DNA of 10,670 bases from Chloroflexota bacterium (GTDB lineage: Bacteria > Chloroflexota > Dehalococcoidia > Lucifugimonadales > JACPCL1): positions 1-10,670 of the forward strand of contig JACQUH010000047.1 of the NCBI GenBank assembly GCA_016210375.1, read 5' to 3'. Position numbers and translations under genes: made by a program. Under the pieces are notes generated by a model. That model did not search any database. It had not been told where the DNA came from and was given only the letters and a program-made list of their open reading frames with translations. Shown piece after piece: positions 1 to 6,047 of the stretch; position 1 is the first letter of the stretch, and each line of letters begins with the position of its first letter.

Positions 1-53
1 AGATTCTTCGCCGCGCTCCGCTTGCTCAGAATGACATGATGGAAAGTCACGTT

Positions 54-108
54 ATATAGTCAAAGACCATCAGGGGGCGGTGCCAAAGCGAGTTTTGAGA
101 TAGTTTCT
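54..108 (+). repeat. Intergenic repeat module E, copy 1
   Basis: A 55-bp module that recurs in the other long spacers. Positions 65-88 are identical, as reverse complement, to 9318-9341 (24 nt without mismatch). By hand alignment the whole module matches the reverse complement of 5701-5755 at about 39 of 55 positions. Shared landmarks are TAGTCAA, a G-rich block ending GGGCGGT, and GTTTTGAGA. It lies 13 bp before the palindromic element at 122-262. No coding potential is supported. It is probably a conserved end or flank of a non-autonomous repeat whose other half lies outside the window. Confidence 0.75.
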
Positions 109-121
109 AAGGAGCCCGGCA

Positions 122-262
122 GTGACCGTTACCTGTAGGGCTGGCTTCACCCTCACCCTTCCCTCTCCCATCAAGGGAGCGGGAGTTCCCCTTCTCCCCT
201 CGTGGGAGAAAGCCGGGATAAGGGGGAAAAGCCAGCCTGCCAACCGAGAGTGTAACAGTCAC
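122..262. repeat. Palindromic MITE-like element D
   Basis: An imperfect inverted-repeat element of about 140 bp. The outer arms GTGACCGTTAC (122-132) and GTAACAGTCAC (252-262) pair at 10 of 11 positions. Inner arms 139-147 (GGCTGGCTT) and 229-237 pair perfectly. Inside are smaller C/G-tract hairpins: CTCCC 165-169 with 175-179, and TTCTCCC 192-198 with GGGAGAA 204-210. Composition and layout resemble the elements at 5755-5907 and 9371-9520, but the sequence is diverged and there is no long central hairpin. No open frame is credible. It is most likely a degenerate non-autonomous repeat. Confidence 0.6.
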
Positions 263-464
263 GGCGAGACAGCTCCGGCATGTTTCGGCCCGGCTGTAGC
301 GAACCAGGCACATCCCAGAGGCACGGGGTGTTTTGTGCGCAGAGGGCGGTAGACTCTTCGGAAAGCTTAGGCTTATCAGGCGATTCTTCACCAATTCGCC
401 GCCACCTCCGTGAGGCAAAGGACAAAGCGGTGCGCCCGCCGCTCTCCGCACCAAACCCTCACCG
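263..464. other. Intergenic stretch with nothing recognised
   Basis: About 200 bp between the palindromic element and the promoter of the first gene. I looked for tRNA features, a glycine riboswitch core and other leader motifs, and saw none. Short frames here have no ribosome binding site and no recognisable protein content. Confidence 0.5.
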
Positions 465-473
465 TGATATAAT
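465..473 (+). promoter_or_regulatory. Extended -10 promoter of the first aminotransferase gene
   Basis: TGATATAAT at 465-473 is a perfect extended -10 (TGnTATAAT). No convincing -35 hexamer lies about 17 bp upstream, as is common for extended -10 promoters. Transcription would begin near 480, giving a leader of about 30 nt before the ATG at 512, with AAGGAG (499-504) as ribosome binding site. Confidence 0.65.
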
Positions 474-511
474 TCACAATAGCCTGTCCTAGAGGAGTAA
501 GGAGCAAAGAG

Positions 512-1606
512 ATGGCAGTTAACCTACGCATCCCAGGGCCTACCCCGTGTCCGGAGGAAGTATTGCAAGCTGGGGCCAAGCCCATGATCAACCACCGTGG
601 CCCCGAGTTCCGGGAGATGCTCCTCCGCATAACAGACGAGCTGAAGGAGTTGTTCTACACCAAGAACGACCTCTTTATCTTGACCGCCTCCGGCACGGGC
701 GCTATGGAGGCTGCTATCGTTAACACCCTGTCCCCGGGGGATCGCGTGCTGGCTGTCAGTATCGGCGAGTTCGGCGACCGCTTCGCAGAGATCGCCCGCG
801 CCTACTGGGCGGATGTCGTTGACCTGAAGTTTGATCCCGGCACCTACGCGGACCCCGACGCCATCCGCAAGGTCCTGAACGCCGACCCCCGGATCAAGGC
901 CGTCCTGGTGACCCACAACGAGACCTCCACTGGCATCACTAATGACCTGGCGGCCATCGCCCATGTGGTCAAGGGCGAGTTCAACAAGCTGCTTATCGTG
1001 GACGCCATCAGCAGCATCGGCTCCATCCCCTGCCCCGTGGACGAGTGGAAGTTGGACATCGTCACGAGTGGCTCCCAGAAGGGGTGGATGGCCCCTCCCG
1101 GCCTGGCTTTCGTCAGTGTCAGCCAGCGCGGATGGGAGGCCCAGGCCCTGTCCCGGATGCCCCGCTTCTACTTTGACCTGGCCGCCGCCAAGCGATACCT
1201 CCAGCGGGGCCAGAACCCCTGGACGCCCGCGGTCTCCGTTGTCTTTGCCCTGGACGCCTCCCTGGCCCTTATCAAGAAGGAAGGCATGGAGAGCGTCTTC
1301 ACCCGCCACGCTGTGGTTGCGAAGAAGACCCGTGACGGCGTGAAGGGCCTGGGCCTGAAGCTCCTGGCCGACGAGCGATACGCCTCAAACACCGTGACCG
1401 CGGTGCGCGTGCCGGAAGGTGTGAAGGCTGCCGACATCATCAGCCGCATGAACTCCGAGGAGAACACTGTGCTGGCCGCCGGCCAGGGCAAGCTGGACGG
1501 CAAGATCTTCCGCATCGGGCACCTGGGCTATTGCACGGAGGATGACATCCAGGGCGTGATTGACGGCCTCAAGGCGGTGCTGCCCAAGGTGGGATTCCGA
1601 GGCTAG
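512..1606 (+). CDS. Class V aminotransferase, alanine/serine-glyoxylate type; probable serine-pathway transaminase
   Basis: A 364-residue PLP enzyme of the alanine-glyoxylate/serine-pyruvate aminotransferase family, full length for it. It opens with the family's N-terminal pattern IPGPTPCPEEV and continues with HRGPEF (28-33), the PLP phosphate loop TASGTGAMEAA (58-68), the pyridine-binding Asp164 in IVDAISSIG, the Schiff-base Lys190 in SGSQKGW, and FRIGHLGY (333-340), whose Arg334 should bind the substrate carboxylate. The ATG has AAGGAG seven bases upstream. serA follows on the same strand 199 bp later. No serC-type gene is visible, so this enzyme may transaminate 3-phosphohydroxypyruvate to phosphoserine. 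Serine-glyoxylate or alanine-glyoxylate transamination are the alternatives. Fold and family are secure; the substrate is inferred from context. Confidence 0.93.
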   Translation: MAVNLRIPGPTPCPEEVLQAGAKPMINHRGPEFREMLLRITDELKELFYTKNDLFILTASGTGAMEAAIVNTLSPGDRVLAVSIGEFGDRFAEIARAYWADVVDLKFDPGTYADPDAIRKVLNADPRIKAVLVTHNETSTGITNDLAAIAHVVKGEFNKLLIVDAISSIGSIPCPVDEWKLDIVTSGSQKGWMAPPGLAFVSVSQRGWEAQALSRMPRFYFDLAAAKRYLQRGQNPWTPAVSVVFALDASLALIKKEGMESVFTRHAVVAKKTRDGVKGLGLKLLADERYASNTVTAVRVPEGVKAADIISRMNSEENTVLAAGQGKLDGKIFRIGHLGYCTEDDIQGVIDGLKAVLPKVGFRG

Positions 1607-1667
1607 GCCGACCTCACCCCTTTGTCCCGCATCACGGAGCGGAGAGCGGGCGCTGTGTGTTTTATGG

Positions 1668-1704
1668 GGTTCAACGGCCACGACGCAGTCGTGGCCGTTG
1701 AACC
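1668..1704 (+). terminator. Perfect 17-bp hairpin behind the aminotransferase gene
   Basis: Arms 1668-1684 and 1688-1704 are perfectly complementary around the 3-nt loop GCA. The structure begins 62 nt after the stop codon and 102 nt before serA. No T-tract follows on either strand, so it is not a canonical intrinsic terminator. It may stop or stabilise the upstream mRNA, or be one of the tight-loop palindromes also found elsewhere in this window. Confidence 0.5.
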
Positions 1705-1729
1705 ATTATGGAAGCGCATGAGCATGTTG

Positions 1730-1756
1730 CGTCCCAGGCAAGCAGACCCTGGGACG
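1730..1756 (+). promoter_or_regulatory. Stem-loop in the serA leader
   Basis: CGTCCCAGG (1730-1738) pairs perfectly with CCTGGGACG (1748-1756) around a 9-nt loop, ending 49 nt before the serA start. It could be part of a leader structure or a protein-binding site. I could not match it to any known riboswitch or T-box. Function unknown. Confidence 0.35.
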
Positions 1757-1805
1757 GTACAGCCACGCCTAAGGGTGACAATCCACGGCGCAGAGGGAGA
1801 CAACC

Positions 1806-3398
1806 ATGCCCAAGGTCCTGATTGCAGACCGCATTGCCCAGGAGGGGGTGGACGCTCTGAAAGGGCGCGCCCAGGTGGACGTGAAGCTGGGGCTGTCCAA
1901 GGAAGAGTTAAAGGCCGCCCTGCGGGACTACGACGCCCTCATCGTCCGTAGCGAGACCCAGGTGACCACCGACGTGATAGAGGCTGGCGAGAAGCTGGTG
2001 GTCATAGGCCGCGCCGGCGTGGGTGTGGACAACATCAACCTGGAGGCAGCCACCCGCCGGGGCATTGCCGTCGTGAACGCGCCCACAGGCAACACGCTGG
2101 CCGCGGCGGAGCACTCCATGGCCCTGATGCTGGCCCTGGCGCGGCACATCCCCCAGGCCAGCGCATCCCTGCGGGAGAGCAAGTGGAACCGCAGCGCCTT
2201 CGTTGGCGTGGAGCTGCGGGGAAAGACCCTGGGCATCGTTGGCCTAGGCCGTGTCGGCTCCGAGGTGGCCCGCCGGGCGGCCAGCTTCAGCATGCATCTC
2301 CTGGGCTACGATCCCTTCGTCTCTCCCGACTACGCCCGTAACCTGGGCGTGGAGCTAGTCTCTCTGGAAGACCTCTACAAGCGGTCCGACCTCATCACCG
2401 TGCACACGCCCATGACGGACGCCACCCGAGGCCTCATTGGCCCGAGGGAGCTCGCCATGATGAAGAAGGGAGTCCGCCTTATCAATGTCGCCCGGGGCGG
2501 CATCATAGAGGAGAAAGCCCTCCTGGACGACCTGAACAGCAGGGATGGCAAGGTGGCAGGCGCGGCTGTGGACGTCTTCTCCGAGGAGCCGCCCAGGGAC
2601 CCGATGCTGTGGGAGCTGGTGAAGCACCCCAAGGTCATCGCCACGCCGCACCTGGGGGCATCCACGGCGGAAGCCCAGGTGGAGGTGGCGCGGGAAGTGG
2701 TGAACGAAGTGCTGCTGGTGCTGGACGGCAAGCCGGCGCGCTCCACGGTGAACCTGCCCTACATGCCGCCAGACGTGCACAAGGTGGTGGCCCCGTACCT
2801 TGAAACTACAACCCTCCTGGGTAAGCTGGCCAAGCAGCTCGCCGAGGGGCAGTACCTCTCCATCAGCCTGAAGTACGCCGGGGAGCTTGCCAACTATCAC
2901 ACCTCGGCGCTGCGTTCGGCGGCCCTCATCGGCGTCCTCAGCGGCGTGACCGACGAGCGCCTGAACCTCATCAACGCCGGCGTGGCAGCGGACCAGCGGG
3001 GCCTGCGCATCACAGAGGAGAAGGAGACCACACCGGGGGACTACCCCTCCCTGGTCACGGTAGAGGTGCATACCCAGGAGGGATCGGTCTCCCTGAGCGG
3101 CGGTCGCATCCAGAACGAGACGCATATCCTGCGGGTGACCGACTACTGGATAGACCTGGTGCCCTCCAGCCCGTACCTGCTGTTTATAGACCACCAGGAC
3201 CGGCCAGGCATGATCGGGGCCCTGGGAAGCGTGACGGGGGCGAACGACATCAACATCGCCTTCATGGCCGTGGGGCGCCTTTCGCCCCGGGGCAAGGCCA
3301 TGATGGTCGTTGGCCTGGACGACCCGGTGCCGCCGGATGTGCTCCAGAAGATCCGGGCGATCCCGTACATCGGCAACGCCAGAGTGGCGAAGGTATAG
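1806..3398 (+). CDS. serA: D-3-phosphoglycerate dehydrogenase
   Basis: Oxidises 3-phosphoglycerate to 3-phosphohydroxypyruvate with NAD, the first committed step of phosphorylated serine biosynthesis, in the cytosol. At 530 residues it is the long (type 1) form. Residues 1-~315 are the catalytic and nucleotide domains, with Rossmann motif GLGRVG (146-151), Arg230 in NVARGG, the catalytic Glu in FSEEP (258-262) and His282 in PHLGAST. Residues ~320-450 are the intervening ASB domain. Residues ~456-530 are an ACT domain with DRPGMIG (465-471) and INIAFMAVGR (482-491), the usual site for serine feedback. AGGGAG (1794-1799) lies six bases before the ATG. The preceding aminotransferase is the likely next enzyme in the pathway; a phosphoserine phosphatase is not in view. 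All key residues are intact. Confidence 0.97.
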   Translation: MPKVLIADRIAQEGVDALKGRAQVDVKLGLSKEELKAALRDYDALIVRSETQVTTDVIEAGEKLVVIGRAGVGVDNINLEAATRRGIAVVNAPTGNTLAAAEHSMALMLALARHIPQASASLRESKWNRSAFVGVELRGKTLGIVGLGRVGSEVARRAASFSMHLLGYDPFVSPDYARNLGVELVSLEDLYKRSDLITVHTPMTDATRGLIGPRELAMMKKGVRLINVARGGIIEEKALLDDLNSRDGKVAGAAVDVFSEEPPRDPMLWELVKHPKVIATPHLGASTAEAQVEVAREVVNEVLLVLDGKPARSTVNLPYMPPDVHKVVAPYLETTTLLGKLAKQLAEGQYLSISLKYAGELANYHTSALRSAALIGVLSGVTDERLNLINAGVAADQRGLRITEEKETTPGDYPSLVTVEVHTQEGSVSLSGGRIQNETHILRVTDYWIDLVPSSPYLLFIDHQDRPGMIGALGSVTGANDINIAFMAVGRLSPRGKAMMVVGLDDPVPPDVLQKIRAIPYIGNARVAKV

Positions 3399-3403
3399 GG
3401 GGG

Positions 3404-3447
3404 AGAAGGACGAAACCCTGGGCTCAAGCCCAGGGTTTCGTCCTTCT
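3404..3447. terminator. Perfect 21-bp hairpin behind serA
   Basis: Arms 3404-3424 and 3427-3447 are perfectly complementary across a 2-nt centre (CA), forming a 44-bp palindrome that starts 6 nt after the serA stop. Its position suggests transcription termination or 3'-end protection before the next gene's promoter. No T-run follows, so it would be an atypical terminator. It resembles the tight-loop hairpin at 1668-1704 in geometry but not in sequence. Confidence 0.6.
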
Positions 3448-3490
3448 GTCGCGCCCGCGGGATGCGGGCCTATCAATCTCCCATGGACTC

Positions 3491-3499
3491 TGCTATAAA
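3491..3499 (+). promoter_or_regulatory. Extended -10 promoter of the luciferase-like oxidoreductase gene
   Basis: TGCTATAAA at 3491-3499 fits an extended -10 with one mismatch in the hexamer. No clear -35 is seen. The start point would be near 3506, about 44 nt before the ATG. It lies just past the serA hairpin, so this gene is probably its own transcription unit. Confidence 0.55.
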
Positions 3500-3549
3500 G
3501 GGGGCAGGACACCTTATCTCCCGCAGCCATTGAACACGAGGAGACGTCT

Positions 3550-4416
3550 ATGAAGATCGGGGCTATCTTCCCCCAACTGGAGATCGGCGCAGACCCTGGG
3601 GCCATCCGGGAGTACGTCCAGGCCCTGGAGGACATGGGCTACGACCATGTGGGCATCTATGACCACGTCCTGGGGGCGGACCCCGGCCACTACACGGACT
3701 GGCGCGGCCCCTATACCTCCAGGAGCCTCTTCCACGAGCCCATGGTCCTGTACGGCTATGTGGCGGCGGTCACCACGCGGCTGGAGCTGGCCACGGAGAT
3801 CATCATCCTGCCGCAGCGGCAGACGGCGTTGCTGGCCAAGCAGGCGGCGGAGGTGGATGTGCTGAGCGGCGGGCGGCTGCGTCTGGGCATCGGCATTGGC
3901 TGGAACCAGGTGGAGTATGAAGGCCTGGGCCAGGACTTCCGCTCCCGGGGGCGTCGCAGCGAGGAGCAGGTGCGGCTGCTGAAAGCCCTGTGGACGCAGG
4001 AGGTGGTGACCTTTGAAGGCCGGTGGGACAGGGTCACCGCCGCCGGCATCAATCCGCTGCCCGTGCAGCGCCCCATACCGGTGTGGTTCGGCGGCGGCGA
4101 GGAGCCGGTGCTAAAGCGCCTTGCCCGCTTGGGCGACGGCTGGTTCCCCCAGGGGCGGCCGGAGACTCCTGAGATGCAGGGGCGGGTGCAGCGCATGAGG
4201 GAGTACGCCTGGGAGGCGGGCCGGGACCCGGCCTCCATCGGCATAGAAGGGCGGGCCGGCGCGGCCAACGCCACACCAGAGGAGTGGGCCAGGACTGCGG
4301 CTGCCTGGCGGGAGCTGGGGGCAACCCACCTCTCGCTGAACACCATGGGGGCAGGATTCAAGGGTCTGCCTCAGCACCTGGACGCCTTGCGCCGCTTCAA
4401 GGAGGCGGTTAGCTGA
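3550..4416 (+). CDS. Luciferase-like (LLM class) oxidoreductase, probably F420-dependent
   Basis: A 288-residue TIM-barrel protein of the bacterial luciferase/LLM superfamily, near the usual length for F420-dependent members. Visible signatures are the N-terminal strand MKIGAIFPQLEIG, the alternating helix with YDHVGIYDHV (31-40), LATEIIILPQR (80-90), the family block LSGGRLRLGIGIGWN (105-119) followed by EYEGLGQDFRSRGRRSEEQ, and the late strand PIPVWFGGG (175-183) with LARLGDGWFP. It should be a soluble flavin or deazaflavin hydride-transfer enzyme; the substrate cannot be read from sequence. F420 is preferred over FMN because of the close fit to F420-type relatives, but this is not proven. 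GAGGAG (3538-3543) lies six bases before the ATG. It has its own likely promoter and ends 66 bp before the next gene. Confidence 0.9.
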   Translation: MKIGAIFPQLEIGADPGAIREYVQALEDMGYDHVGIYDHVLGADPGHYTDWRGPYTSRSLFHEPMVLYGYVAAVTTRLELATEIIILPQRQTALLAKQAAEVDVLSGGRLRLGIGIGWNQVEYEGLGQDFRSRGRRSEEQVRLLKALWTQEVVTFEGRWDRVTAAGINPLPVQRPIPVWFGGGEEPVLKRLARLGDGWFPQGRPETPEMQGRVQRMREYAWEAGRDPASIGIEGRAGAANATPEEWARTAAAWRELGATHLSLNTMGAGFKGLPQHLDALRRFKEAVS

Positions 4417-4446
4417 GGGGAAGACCCTGCGGAGCCTGGCCCGCTG

Positions 4447-4455
4447 TGCTAGAAT
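4447..4455 (+). promoter_or_regulatory. Extended -10 promoter of the second aminotransferase-fold gene
   Basis: TGCTAGAAT at 4447-4455 is an extended -10 with one mismatch in the hexamer and no evident -35. It would start a transcript near 4462, leaving about 21 nt that contain AGGGAG (4472-4477) before the ATG at 4483. Confidence 0.5.
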
Positions 4456-4482
4456 GCAACCCAAACTAGCCAGGGAGTTGCC

Positions 4483-5652
4483 ATGGACATCGCCAGGATC
4501 CGAGAAGCCATCCCTGTTACCCGAAACCTTGTCTACATGAACACCGGCTGGTCCGGGCCTTCACCCCAGCGAGTTACCCAGCGCATCAACGACCAGTTGG
4601 CCTACGAGATGGAGCGGGGGCCGGCCACCCTGGATGCCCTCCCTCGCTCCAGGGCCGTTCACGAGGAGCTTTCCAGGGCAGTGGCGGGCCTGCTGCACGC
4701 GCCAGAGGAATCCATTGCGCTGACGCAGAGCACAACCCACGGCCTGGTGACGGTGGTCAACGGCCTGGACTGGCGCGCCGGCGACGAGGTGGTCACCTGC
4801 TCCCTGGAGCACCCCTCGGTGCTTCTGCCCAGCCTGCTCCTGCAGAAGAGCCACGGGGTGAGGGTGCGCATCGCGGACCTGGACCCCCAGGACGACAAGG
4901 CAACGCTCCTCTCCAAGCTAGAGGCCCAGCTCTCCCCCAGGACGCGCCTGGTGTTCCTCAGCCATATCCAGTTCTCCAACGGGCTGCGCCTCCCTGCCCG
5001 GGAGGTAGCCCAGATGGCCCACCGCCGGGGCGCTTTCCTGCTGCTGGACGGCGCCCAGTGCGCAGGGCAGATCGCCCTGGACATGGGGGAGATGGACTGC
5101 GACTTCTACGCCATGCCCGGGCACAAGTGGCTCATGGGCCCCGATGGCACCGGGGCGCTGTACCTTCGTCCGGAGCTCATCCCCCAGGTAGCGCCCCGCT
5201 ATCCTGCCCACGGCGCTGTGGAGTCGTGGGACGTGGCCACGGGCGCGGTGACGTTGCAGACGGCCTCGCCCCGCAAGTTCCGCCTCAGCACCACCAGCAC
5301 GGCCCTGGAGGCGGGCATGGCCGAGGCCATCGCCTTTCAGCAGGAGCTCGGCTCTCACGAAATAGAAGCCCGCGCCATGGCCCTGGCCGCCCGGCTCATG
5401 CGGACGCTGAAGTCCATCCCCGGCCTGCGCCTCACCTGTCCCGAGGACCCGGAGCTGGGCTCGGCCCTGGTTACCTTCGCCGTGGCCGGCAAGGAGCCTC
5501 GCCAGGTGGTGGAGATGCTGTGGGGACGGGGCATCGCCGCACGGCAGGTGCCCACGCCGCCCGCCGTGCGTCTCTGCACCGCCTTCTTCAATACAGAGGA
5601 GGAGGTAGAGCGCGTCGGCGCGGTGCTGGCAGAGCTGGCCGGCAGCGCATAG
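4483..5652 (+). CDS. Class V aminotransferase-fold PLP enzyme (isopenicillin-N-epimerase/cysteine desulfurase-like)
   Basis: A 389-residue PLP protein of the class V fold. Landmarks are VYMNTGWSGPSP (17-28), TQSTTHGL (81-88) for PLP phosphate, the EH pair 109-110, Asp189 and Gln192 in LLLDGAQCAGQ, the Schiff-base Lys215 in MPGHKWLMGPDGTGALY, and LSTTSTAL (268-275). The C-terminal part keeps the branch's VRLCTAFFNTEEEVE pattern. The SufS-type active-site loop with Cys (RxGxHCAxP) is missing: after GIAAR (350-354) the chain goes straight to QVPTPPAVR. A SufS-like desulfurase role is therefore unlikely. An epimerase-, C-S-lyase- or transaminase-like role is more plausible, with substrate unknown. 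The start is supported by AGGGAG five bases upstream. No partner gene nearby explains its role. Confidence 0.88.
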   Translation: MDIARIREAIPVTRNLVYMNTGWSGPSPQRVTQRINDQLAYEMERGPATLDALPRSRAVHEELSRAVAGLLHAPEESIALTQSTTHGLVTVVNGLDWRAGDEVVTCSLEHPSVLLPSLLLQKSHGVRVRIADLDPQDDKATLLSKLEAQLSPRTRLVFLSHIQFSNGLRLPAREVAQMAHRRGAFLLLDGAQCAGQIALDMGEMDCDFYAMPGHKWLMGPDGTGALYLRPELIPQVAPRYPAHGAVESWDVATGAVTLQTASPRKFRLSTTSTALEAGMAEAIAFQQELGSHEIEARAMALAARLMRTLKSIPGLRLTCPEDPELGSALVTFAVAGKEPRQVVEMLWGRGIAARQVPTPPAVRLCTAFFNTEEEVERVGAVLAELAGSA

Positions 5653-5700
5653 GGTGCTCAGACGCCGCACCATTCCGGTGTGCTCTCGCCCCAGGCCCTT

Positions 5701-5755
5701 AGTAGCTGTCTCAAAACTCCTGCGTGAACCGCCCTCTGGTGGATATTGACTAAAT
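5701..5755 (-). repeat. Intergenic repeat module E, copy 3
   Basis: The reverse complement of this segment aligns without gaps to 54-108 at about 39 of 55 positions. The best-conserved parts are TAGTCAA, GGGCGGT and GAGTTTTGAGA. It abuts the left end of the three-hairpin element at 5755-5907, beginning 48 bp after the stop of the aminotransferase-fold gene. Confidence 0.65.
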
Positions 5756-5907
5756 GACCTAACCCCCTCTGGCTCCCCCTTCCCGCATGGGAAGGGGGAG
5801 AAGATAGATTAGAATCGGTGTGATGCGGCGAGGCCGCATCTCACCGATTCATCAGTTTCTCGTCCCCCTCTCCGCCGCGGAGAGGGGGACTACAGGGGGA
5901 GAGGTCA
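5755..5907 (+). repeat. Three-hairpin composite element A
   Basis: About 153 bp bounded by TGACCT (5755-5760) and its complement AGGTCA (5902-5907). Inside are three hairpins in a row. The first, 5773-5784 with 5789-5800, has 12 perfect pairs and loop GCAT. The second, 5812-5829 with 5833-5850, has 18-bp arms with one T-T mismatch and loop GAG. The third, 5862-5874 with 5878-5890, has 13 perfect pairs and loop CCG. The order, outer hairpins and right end (ACAGGGGGAGAGGTCAGA) match the reverse complement of 9371-9520. It fills the gap where two converging gene sets meet and could act there as a two-way terminator. No transposase is present, so it looks non-autonomous. Confidence 0.8.
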
Positions 5908-6047
5908 GAACCACAGACACAAGTATTTGCTTGATAACCTTGGCCAGGGGTGCAGAGAAGCTGTCTTGAGAAAAGGGCTTGTTTGCCCGCCACGGGGCCT
6001 CGCGCCTCACTGGCGTCGGGGGAGTTTTGCTGCCCTCCATTGCCTGT
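5908..6047. other. Rest of the convergent spacer
   Basis: About 140 bp between the three-hairpin element and the stop of the zinc-ribbon protein gene. Around 5930-5975 a weak match to repeat module E can be argued (CTTGAGAAA near 5963, preceded by a G-rich block), which would place a degenerate copy in mirror orientation to 5701-5755. Otherwise I see nothing. Confidence 0.3.

Noticed and set aside
107..492. Short frames in the first spacer as small genes
   Set aside because: They cross the palindromic element and the promoter, and none has a convincing ribosome binding site or protein-like composition.
1756..1800. A T-box-like AGGGTG...CGGCG stretch before serA
   Set aside because: The conserved T-box core TGGNACCGCG is not present, and there is no specifier stem or terminator/antiterminator pair.
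2355..3635. A 426-codon open frame on the minus strand opposite serA, and similar long antisense frames at 524-1309 and 4918-5673
   Set aside because: They lie opposite well-supported genes in G+C-rich DNA, where stop codons are rare in shadow frames. Their predicted proteins are low-complexity in His, Gly, Arg and Val and show no family motif.
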